Source of the DNA: Streptosporangiaceae bacterium
GTDB lineage: Bacteria > Actinomycetota > Actinomycetes > Streptosporangiales > Streptosporangiaceae
Length of the DNA stretch: 11,027 bases
Assembly: GCA_030039095.1 (NCBI GenBank)
Contig: JASHQP010000229.1
Coordinates: 1-11,027 of the forward strand
Reading direction: 5' to 3'
A model generated the notes under the pieces. It was not told the origin of the DNA. It saw only the letters and a list, made by a program, of their open reading frames with translations, and did no database searches. The first letter of the stretch is position 1. Each line of letters begins with the position of its first letter. The position numbers were made by a program, and so were the translations under genes. Of this stretch, positions 6,322 to 11,027 are shown piece after piece.

Positions 6322-7425
6322 TCAGCCCGCCCCCCGCGGCGGCCGCGTCTTGCGGCCGGGCGCCAACTGACTGGCGGGGTCTGCGCCGAGAATGGCCTTG
6401 GGGTCTTTCCTGGCGTAGTCCGGCCAGCTGTCGGCACGCGGAGCAGCGGTCGAACCCCGCTCGACGAGGCGTACCGGGAGCACGACCCGCTGCGACTCCT
6501 CGGTGCTGTGATCGATCAGCCGAGTGAGGAGCAGGCGAGCCGCCAGCACGCCCTGCTGGACCATCGGCCGGTCGATGATCGTGAGGGGAGGCTGCAGAAT
6601 CGCCGCGAGATCGAGATCGTCGAAGCCGATGATGGACATCTCGCCCGGCACCTGCACCCGCATCGAGTGCAGTGCTCGCAGGGCTCCGATCGTCATGACG
6701 TTGTTGGCCGCGAAAACGGCCGTCGGTCGCTCATTCAAGGCCAGCAGGTGCAGCATGGCGTCGTAACCGCCCTTCTCGCGGAAGCCGCCCGCCATGCAGT
6801 ACTCCTCTTCGAGCTCGACCCCGTGGTCCTGGAGTTCGGCGACGAAGCCCTCGTGCCTGCCGCGGCCCGGAGTGGTGTTGAGGGGCCCTCTGATCGTGGC
6901 GATGCGCCGGTGCCCGAGCCCGACCAAGTGCCGTGCCGCCTGGCGCCCGCCGTCCACGTTGTCCACGAGGATGCTGTCGAAGCTGGCCCCCGTCATCTCG
7001 CGGTCCACGAAGACGACGGGGAGGCCAGCCTCCCGGACGTGCAGCGGGGTCTGATCCTGCTCGGTGGTCGGCGCGAGGATGACTCCGTCGACCCTGCGGA
7101 CGAGGTCGGCCAGCAGGGTGTCTTCGAGTTCGCTCGACTCGTCGGTGTTCGCCAGCAGCACGCTGTAAGGGCCAGCCTGGAAGACCGACTCGATGCCCTT
7201 CACCAGCGCGGCGAAGAACGGATTGGTGATGTCGGGCACGACGACGGCGATGGCGTAGTGCAGGCCGGAGCGCAAGCTGCGAGCGGCCGCCGTGGGCCAG
7301 TAGTCGCACTCCTTGATGGCGGCCCGGACGGCGTCCTCGGAACGGATTCGCTGCCCGCGGAGGTAGCGGGAGATGGTGGCCGTCGACACGCCGGCTCTCC
7401 TCGCTACATCGTTGATGTTGGCCAC
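6322..7425 (-). CDS. LacI-family transcriptional regulator
   Basis: A 367-residue repressor. Residues 4-24 form the LacI helix-turn-helix (INDVARRAGVSTATISRYLRG), and the hinge helix follows at about 45-54 (AARSLRSG), whose Leu normally wedges into a central CpG of the operator. Residues 58-328 are the periplasmic-binding-protein-like effector domain, with VVPDITNPFF, the VILAPT strand, FAANNVMTIGALRAL and SIIGFDDLDLA. About 40 extra residues follow the usual end. The GTG at 7425 is chosen because it gives the standard N-terminus; a TTG at 7446 adds seven residues. No ribosome site precedes the GTG, and a -10-like TATCGT lies eight bases upstream, so a leaderless mRNA is likely. It is in an operon with the kinase and divergent from the permease-amidohydrolase pair. 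Two candidate operators lie at 7428-7443 and 7698-7713. Confidence 0.92.
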   Translation of the reverse strand: MANINDVARRAGVSTATISRYLRGQRIRSEDAVRAAIKECDYWPTAAARSLRSGLHYAIAVVVPDITNPFFAALVKGIESVFQAGPYSVLLANTDESSELEDTLLADLVRRVDGVILAPTTEQDQTPLHVREAGLPVVFVDREMTGASFDSILVDNVDGGRQAARHLVGLGHRRIATIRGPLNTTPGRGRHEGFVAELQDHGVELEEEYCMAGGFREKGGYDAMLHLLALNERPTAVFAANNVMTIGALRALHSMRVQVPGEMSIIGFDDLDLAAILQPPLTIIDRPMVQQGVLAARLLLTRLIDHSTEESQRVVLPVRLVERGSTAAPRADSWPDYARKDPKAILGADPASQLAPGRKTRPPRGAG

Positions 7426-7427
7426 AA

Positions 7428-7463
7428 GTGAAAACGATATCTGCAAGCCTTTGCGATCAACAA
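7428..7463 (-). promoter_or_regulatory. lacI-kinase promoter with degenerate operator
   Basis: On the minus strand, TATCGT (7439-7434) is a plausible -10, with weak -35 candidates TTGTTG (7463-7458, 18-bp spacer) or TTGATC (7460-7455, 15-bp spacer). The 16-mer GTGAAAACGATATCTG at 7428-7443 covers the -10 and matches the perfect palindrome at 7698-7713 at 12 of 16 positions, with the central CG aligned and one half-site nearly intact. It reads as an autorepression site. Confidence 0.45.
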
Positions 7464-7677
7464 GAGTCAGTCAGCGCTCTCGCCGTCCCGTCCGGCTGCG
7501 CCTGGTCCTGCCTGGGTGGCCGGGTCCTGGACCGCACGACTGGCATCTGCGTCTGCGCCAGGCGAACCGCAGGTCATCGCGCAGTAACGGACTCGGCGCT
7601 CCCACCAGAGCGTTACGCCGGGTTGGTGCTGCCGTCATCGCCGTCTGCTGCCAGGGCTTCGTGGCCGGCATTGGCTC

Positions 7678-7713
7678 TTGACCCGCCTTTGACTGTTCTG
7701 ATATCGATATCAG
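7678..7713 (+). promoter_or_regulatory. Perfect 16-bp LacI-type operator with -35-like box
   Basis: CTGATATCGATATCAG at 7698-7713 is a perfect palindrome with a central CG, the form expected for LacI/PurR-type regulators. TTGACC at 7678-7683 is a good -35 sequence; TATCGA (7702-7707), 18 bp further on, would be a -10 buried in the palindrome. If so, bound LacI protein would block RNA polymerase directly. The promoter assignment is weaker than the palindrome itself. The site is 199 bp upstream of the permease ATG. Confidence 0.6.
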
Positions 7714-7763
7714 TACCGGTGACCTGGGCGCCTGCTCGCTCCCGGGAGAAAGAAGGCCGTCCT

Positions 7764-7787
7764 ATGGCGCTTCCGATCGGTCGTTGA
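7764..7787 (+). CDS. Possible 7-residue leader peptide (MALPIGR)
   Basis: An ATG at 7764 follows AGAAGG (7751-7756) at a spacing of seven bases, one of the better ribosome sites in this gap, but the frame stops after seven codons. It would lie in the 5' leader of a transcript starting near the 7698-7713 palindrome. A two-base gap separates its TGA from the next ATG at 7790. It could be a translated upstream frame or chance. Confidence 0.2.
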   Translation: MALPIGR

Positions 7788-7789
7788 GC

Positions 7790-7879
7790 ATGGTGATTCG
7801 GCGACTCCTCGACGGCGGCAGCCGCGTGACCATGGTCTGGATTGACCCCATGATCCGTTTGAAGCGGAATTCGGCATAG
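7790..7879 (+). CDS. Possible 29-residue small ORF upstream of the permease
   Basis: The frame begins MVIRRLLDGG and ends MIRLKRNSA, with a basic, weakly hydrophobic character and no motif I know. Its start sits two bases after the stop of the seven-codon frame, so reinitiation or coupling is conceivable; it has no separate strong ribosome site. It ends 32 bp before the permease ATG. Weak evidence; listed because the leader is long and otherwise unexplained. Confidence 0.2.
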   Translation: MVIRRLLDGGSRVTMVWIDPMIRLKRNSA

Positions 7880-7902
7880 TTACTTGGTTGGCTACCTAGT
7901 TA
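7880..7902. promoter_or_regulatory. Imperfect palindrome overlapping the permease ribosome site
   Basis: Centred on 7891, ACTTGGT (7882-7888) faces ACCTAGT (7894-7900); six of seven arm positions pair, as do 7890/7892 and 7880/7902. TAGTTA occurs twice exactly 20 bp apart (7877 and 7897). The right arm runs into the AGGGG ribosome site about 10 bases before ATG 7912, so a bound protein or an RNA hairpin here could affect translation or elongation. It does not resemble the GATATC-type sites. Confidence 0.35.
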
Positions 7903-7911
7903 GGGGTCGTC

Positions 7912-9348
7912 ATGGCGCAAGAACTGGAATCCCGGCATCGGTGGATTGGCCTGCGTCCGGCCAAGGAAGGCGATCTTCGGCTGGAGATGGAAGGCCTGAC
8001 CCCGATTCCGGAGAACAGCCGCTACGGAGGGAAAGCCAGGGTCTTCACAGTATGGTTTACGCCCTGCATGGCGCCTGCCGGGTTGTTTACCGGGACGCTC
8101 GCCGCAGCACCGTTCATCGGCCTGTCGTTCGGCTGGGGGTCTGCGGCCATTCTTCTCGGCATCACCATCGGCTGTGTTGCGACCGCCCTTCTGTCGGCGA
8201 TGGGACCGCGCACAGGGATGGCCCAGCTGCCCTTCTCGAGGCTTCCGTTCGGCAAGTCCGTTGTCGTCCCAGGCGCCATCAACTGGCTCTCACAGATACT
8301 CTGGGACGGCATCAACGGCCTGTTCGGCGCTGAAGCATTCAAGGTGCTCTTCCACACGCCGTACTGGTTTGGCCTGCTGATAATCATCATACTTCAGGGC
8401 CTCCTCGCCGTCTTTGGGTACGAGGCGATCCACACTTTCAATAAGTGGTGCGCCTGGGCCCTCGCCATCATCTTCGTCATCCTGACCGTGAAGATCGCGC
8501 GGAACGGCACGGTTAATATCGCCGCGATCAACCATGGCGCCAATGCGGTTGGTGGCTTTATCCTCATGGTGACCATTGTTGCCAGCGGCGTCATCGCCTG
8601 GGCACCCTATGCCTCGGACTACACGAGGTACATGGCCCGGGATACCCCAAGCTGGTCAGTGATCTGGCGGGTATTGCTGGGCATCGGGATCCCGTGTGTA
8701 TGGCTCGAGATCCTGGGCCTGGCCGCCGCCAAGGCTCTTGCAGTACAGACGGGACAAGGGATCTATAATCTGCTGGGCGGCAGCGTCCTCGGCGTCATCG
8801 GGATGGTGGCTGTCATCGTGACGACGATCTCTGTCGACGCACTGGACGACTACACCGGCTCTCTTTCCCTGCAGGCCACCGGCCTGCGTATCCCGCGGCC
8901 GATCTCGGCCCTCGTGGTGGCGGCGGGTGCGTTCGGTGCGGCCATGTGGATGTACGTCGGGAACCTGGAAGGCAAATTCACTAATCTGCTCCTGCTGTTC
9001 GGGTACTGGATCGGCCCGTGGATCGCCGTTGTCATGGTCGACTGGTGGCTGCGGCGGGGGAAGGCCGACGTATCGCGGCTTTCTGACTTCAACTTGCTGC
9101 CGTCCGGCTATGACACGCTGCTCGCCTTCCTTGTAGGTTTCGCCGCCGTGATCCCGTTCATGAACACGGCATACTACGAGGGCCCGGTAGCCGCCGCCCT
9201 GCACGGCGGAGACCTGGGCTACTACGTGGGCTTTATTGTGAGCGGCATCGTCTATTACCTTCTCAAGAAGGTTTTCCGCACCGGAGCAAGCGTGATGGAT
9301 AATGAGTCAGCGGTGTCGGGCGGCCGTATCGGCTCCTCAGCGGCATGA
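7912..9348 (+). CDS. NCS1-family nucleobase permease (cytosine/purine type)
   Basis: A 478-residue polytopic membrane transporter with about 12 helices. NCS1-like markers: a hydrophilic N-terminus ending NSRYGG (35-40), QLPFSRLPFG at 105-114, the hallmark WAPYASDYTRY at 230-240, DDYTGSLSLQ at 312-321 and GYWIGPWIAVVMVDWWL at 364-380. Members take up cytosine, purines, allantoin, hydantoins, uracil or thiamine-like rings by proton or sodium symport; these features sit closest to the purine-cytosine permease branch. ATG 7912 has AGGGG at a good distance. The amidohydrolase starts 34 bp downstream and must act on what this protein imports if the pair is a pathway. Codons are visibly less G/C-biased than in the oxidase gene (more AAT, ATA, CTT, GTT), hinting at separate ancestry. 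The particular substrate is not readable. Confidence 0.92.
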   Translation: MAQELESRHRWIGLRPAKEGDLRLEMEGLTPIPENSRYGGKARVFTVWFTPCMAPAGLFTGTLAAAPFIGLSFGWGSAAILLGITIGCVATALLSAMGPRTGMAQLPFSRLPFGKSVVVPGAINWLSQILWDGINGLFGAEAFKVLFHTPYWFGLLIIIILQGLLAVFGYEAIHTFNKWCAWALAIIFVILTVKIARNGTVNIAAINHGANAVGGFILMVTIVASGVIAWAPYASDYTRYMARDTPSWSVIWRVLLGIGIPCVWLEILGLAAAKALAVQTGQGIYNLLGGSVLGVIGMVAVIVTTISVDALDDYTGSLSLQATGLRIPRPISALVVAAGAFGAAMWMYVGNLEGKFTNLLLLFGYWIGPWIAVVMVDWWLRRGKADVSRLSDFNLLPSGYDTLLAFLVGFAAVIPFMNTAYYEGPVAAALHGGDLGYYVGFIVSGIVYYLLKKVFRTGASVMDNESAVSGGRIGSSAA

Positions 9349-9382
9349 CGGACGTATCCAAAGGTAAGGAGGCACCATTACG

Positions 9383-10717
9383 ATGGCGGGCCGCTTGCTG
9401 ATAGAAGCCGGGTGGGTCATCACCGTCGATCCCGATGATCGGGTGATTCGCAACGGCGCGGTTCTGATAGAGGACGGCCGCATTCTCGCGGTCGGGCGCA
9501 TCGATGCGATAGACGCCGGCGCGGCAGAGATCCGGCGATTTCCGCGCCACGTGGTCATGCCCGGCCTCGTTAACGCGCATACCCACGTGGTGGGAAGCTT
9601 GTTCCGCGGGCTGCTCGAGGATCGGGTAGACGCCTTCTACGGCTTTGCGCTGCCGACGGAACGCTATCTCGACGCGGAAGCAAGCTACGTCCTGAGCAGG
9701 CTCGGCATCGCAGAGCTGCAACTGGCCGGGTGCACGGTCATCAACGACATGTTTCATTTTCCCGCGGAAACGCTGCGGGCCGCGCTGGAGTCCGGTGTGC
9801 GGGCGCAGGTGGCCAACAAGGTATTCGACACGGATCTGACCATCATCGGGCGCGGTGAGCGGCGCACGGATCCGAGCCGCGGACAGCAGAAGCTCGCGGA
9901 CAATGTCACGCTGTACGACGACTGGAACGGGCGCGGGGACGGACGTCTCGAAGTGCGTTTCGGCGTGCATGCGGCGGACACCTGCTCGCCGGAACTCATG
10001 GTCGCCATCAGGGAGGAAGCCAGCCGGCGCGCGGCCGGGATACATACGCACGTGGCCCAGAGCGATGTGGAGAGAGACTACGTTGCGGCAAGGTACAACT
10101 GCGGGTCCGTAGAGTTGCTCGAGCGCCAGGGCGTCCTGGGACCCAGGACCATGGCGGTGCATCTGATCTACGCAGACCGCTTTGGCATTGATCTGCTGTC
10201 CCGCACCGGGACAGCCGTCGCCCATTGCCCGGCCGGGGTGGCGAACCACGGCTTCTTCGGCCCGCTGCGCGAGATATACGCGGCCGGGATCCGGGTGGGC
10301 TGGGGGACGGACTGGGCGCGGATGGATCCGTGGGACGCGATGCGCTTCGGTATCGCGGGCCTCCGGCTGCTCCACGGCGAGAATCTGCTGCTGAGCGCCC
10401 GGGAAGCGCTGCGGCGAATGACGATGGGGAGTGCGGAGGCTCTCGGCTGGCAGGGACAGGTGGGGTCGATCGAGCCGGGTAAGAATGCGGACCTTACCTT
10501 CGTGGACTGTGATCAGCCCCATCTGTCGCCGCTCTACGAGCCCGTCACCGTTCTTGTCTACAACGGCGGCCGGCGAGACGTGACGCACGTGATGGTGGGC
10601 GGGGAATTCGTCGTGCAGGATGGGGAGGTGACGTGGGCAGACCGGCATGAGCTCGTCAACAGTGCCCAGGCAGTCTCCGAGCGCATCTGGGCCCAGGCCG
10701 GCCTCGCCGTTTCGTGA
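9383..10717 (+). CDS. Metal-dependent amidohydrolase (TRZ/ATZ-like, COG0402 type)
   Basis: A 444-residue cytoplasmic hydrolase of the amidohydrolase superfamily. A small beta domain (about 1-58) leads into the TIM barrel, and the chain returns to the beta domain at about 375-420 (GQVGSIEPGKNADLTFVD). Metal and active-site residues: His66 and His68 (VNAHTH), His223 (HTHVAQ), His260 (MAVHLIYAD) and Asp310 (GWGTDW), a subtype III mononuclear-metal layout. Gln226 sits where cytosine, guanine, SAH and chlorotriazine hydrolases carry the catalytic Glu of HxxE, and Trp311 follows the metal Asp where Ser or Gly is common. A Gln form may be normal for one branch of the family. AAGGAGG at 9366-9372, ten bases before ATG 9383, fixes the start. 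It probably deaminates or dechlorinates/dealkylates an N-heterocycle imported by the upstream permease; the substrate is unassigned. Confidence 0.92.
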   Translation: MAGRLLIEAGWVITVDPDDRVIRNGAVLIEDGRILAVGRIDAIDAGAAEIRRFPRHVVMPGLVNAHTHVVGSLFRGLLEDRVDAFYGFALPTERYLDAEASYVLSRLGIAELQLAGCTVINDMFHFPAETLRAALESGVRAQVANKVFDTDLTIIGRGERRTDPSRGQQKLADNVTLYDDWNGRGDGRLEVRFGVHAADTCSPELMVAIREEASRRAAGIHTHVAQSDVERDYVAARYNCGSVELLERQGVLGPRTMAVHLIYADRFGIDLLSRTGTAVAHCPAGVANHGFFGPLREIYAAGIRVGWGTDWARMDPWDAMRFGIAGLRLLHGENLLLSAREALRRMTMGSAEALGWQGQVGSIEPGKNADLTFVDCDQPHLSPLYEPVTVLVYNGGRRDVTHVMVGGEFVVQDGEVTWADRHELVNSAQAVSERIWAQAGLAVS

Positions 10718-10889
10718 CGCCCCTGTTGACCGGCAGCTGCGAGCCCGGCGTGCTGGCGACCAGGCCGACGAGGCAGAGCGGCGGGCGGGAGGCTGCCCAG
10801 CCAGAACGCCAGGGTCGGTGAGGACGTTGCCAGCTGGCGGGCATCCGCAGCATCTGGTGCCGTACCTGCCGCCAGGTCGATGATGAGGT
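10718..10889. other. Non-coding stretch after the amidohydrolase
   Basis: No convincing gene. Minus-strand frames here (for example 10558-10899) run antisense into the amidohydrolase and show no motif I recognise. I see no strong hairpin with a T-run, so the transcript end of the permease operon is not marked by a classical terminator. Confidence 0.4.
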
Positions 10890-11027
10890 GTGGCACCACC
10901 TCCCCGCGACGGACCCGGCCGGGACGGCCGGGACGGCCGGGACGAGATCGTGGAGTTCGGCGGCCGCCGCCGCGCCGGCCGCCGCCCGCTGCCCCGCTGG
11001 GTACGGCGCGCGCTGCTGGCGTGCCTG
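10890..11027 (+). CDS. Probable 5' end of an unidentified protein, cut by the window edge
   Basis: After an in-frame stop at 10884-10886 the frame stays open to the window end. From GTG 10890 it reads a Pro/Gly/Asp/Arg segment made of repeating RDG units, then VEFGGRRR, a basic run and PLPRWVRRALLACL. An Arg-rich tail leading into a start of hydrophobic residues is what the cytoplasmic end before a first membrane helix often looks like in actinobacterial membrane or anchored proteins. GTG 10950 (MVEFGG) is an equally good start. Neither has a strong ribosome site. The family cannot be told from this fragment. Confidence 0.35.
   Translation, partial: MAPPPRDGPGRDGRDGRDEIVEFGGRRRAGRRPLPRWVRRALLACL
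10920..10943. repeat. Short tandem repeat of CGGGACGGC
   Basis: Two perfect 9-bp units (10920-10928 and 10929-10937) are followed by a partial third copy (CGGGAC at 10938-10943). The period is a whole number of codons and encodes Arg-Asp-Gly repeats if the partial gene at the right edge starts at 10890. Confidence 0.8.

Larger units (their letters stand above)
7426..7911. other. 486-bp divergent regulatory region
   Basis: This gap separates lacI from the permease. It holds the lacI promoter and operator (7428-7463), a hairpin-capable pair GTAACG/CGTTAC (7584-7589 and 7611-7616, 21-base loop), the perfect 16-bp palindrome (7698-7713), two very short reading frames (7764-7787 and 7790-7879) and an imperfect palindrome next to the permease start (7880-7902). 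A 119-codon plus-strand frame (7428-7787) crosses it but has no ribosome site, no known motif and biased composition, so I do not call it a gene. I recognise no known riboswitch. Confidence 0.6.

Noticed and set aside
6289..7431. 380-codon plus-strand open frame opposite lacI
   Set aside because: The minus strand encodes a full LacI protein over the same bases; the plus frame has no ribosome site or motif.
1048..7713. Shared TGATATC core in the RHH palindrome and the LacI-type palindrome
   Set aside because: The GATATC hexamers I found (1051, 7436, 7700, 7706) are all intergenic, which is striking, but the two palindromes differ in length and centre (AT step against CG step) and the regulators belong to unrelated folds. 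A common regulator is not supported.
7428..7787. 119-codon plus-strand open frame in the divergent gap
   Set aside because: It begins inside the lacI promoter/operator and has no ribosome site; Ala/Ser/Arg/Pro-biased without a domain. The gap is better explained as regulatory DNA.
9345..9401. 18-residue frame overlapping the permease stop (ATGA)
   Set aside because: It ends inside the amidohydrolase start region in another frame, has no motif, and the amidohydrolase has its own strong AAGGAGG site.
9263..10648. 461-codon minus-strand open frame opposite the amidohydrolase
   Set aside because: Antisense to a well-supported enzyme, rich in His/Arg/Pro, no recognisable domain.
1..11027. Mobile elements, tRNA, rRNA, CRISPR arrays
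   Set aside because: No transposase or integrase domain, terminal inverted repeats, cloverleaf-like sequence or regularly spaced repeats were seen on either strand.

Overview
The window is high-GC DNA with strongly G/C-ending codons, frequent GTG starts, GGAG-type ribosome binding sites and several likely leaderless starts. The gene families (HutC-type GntR and LacI regulators, copper amine oxidase, YihY/BrkB, NCS1 permease, an Arc-like ribbon-helix-helix protein) fit a soil actinomycete chromosome. I cannot name the genus. I see no rRNA, tRNA, CRISPR array, transposase, integrase or phage gene.

Layout. (1) 213-1316: an unrecognised seven-helix membrane protein (minus) diverges from a small ribbon-helix-helix regulator (plus). 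Their 87-bp gap holds a perfect 12-bp palindrome inside a TATAAT-type promoter. (2) 1299-4315: a GntR/UTRA repressor (minus) diverges from a complete TPQ copper amine oxidase (plus). A perfect 14-bp palindrome abuts the oxidase -35 box. The regulator and the RHH gene overlap tail to tail by 18 bp. (3) 4316-4363: a perfect 24-bp tandem duplication directly after the oxidase stop, followed by a YihY/BrkB-type membrane protein. (4) 5397-7425: a LacI-family regulator followed after 1 bp by a ribokinase-like PfkB kinase, both minus. (5) 7426-7911: a 486-bp regulatory gap. (6) 7912-10717: an NCS1 nucleobase-type permease and a metal-dependent amidohydrolase, both plus. (7) 10718 to the end: non-coding DNA, then the probable 5' end of another gene cut by the window edge.

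How the genes may work together. The amine oxidase unit probably oxidises an imported primary amine to aldehyde, ammonia and H2O2, with the divergent GntR protein as its sensor. The second unit looks like uptake and hydrolysis of an N-heterocycle: the permease imports, the amidohydrolase deaminates or otherwise hydrolyses, and the kinase may phosphorylate a sugar or nucleoside. A 16-bp perfect palindrome with central CG in front of the permease side, and a degenerate copy over the lacI start, suggest that the LacI protein controls both arms. Two enzymes in this unit depart from the best-known family active sites: the kinase has Ala where E. coli RbsK has substrate-binding Asp16, and the amidohydrolase has Gln where the usual catalytic Glu of the HxxE motif sits. 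The substrate may therefore not be a standard one. This is the most interesting part of the window; the rest looks like ordinary accessory metabolism.
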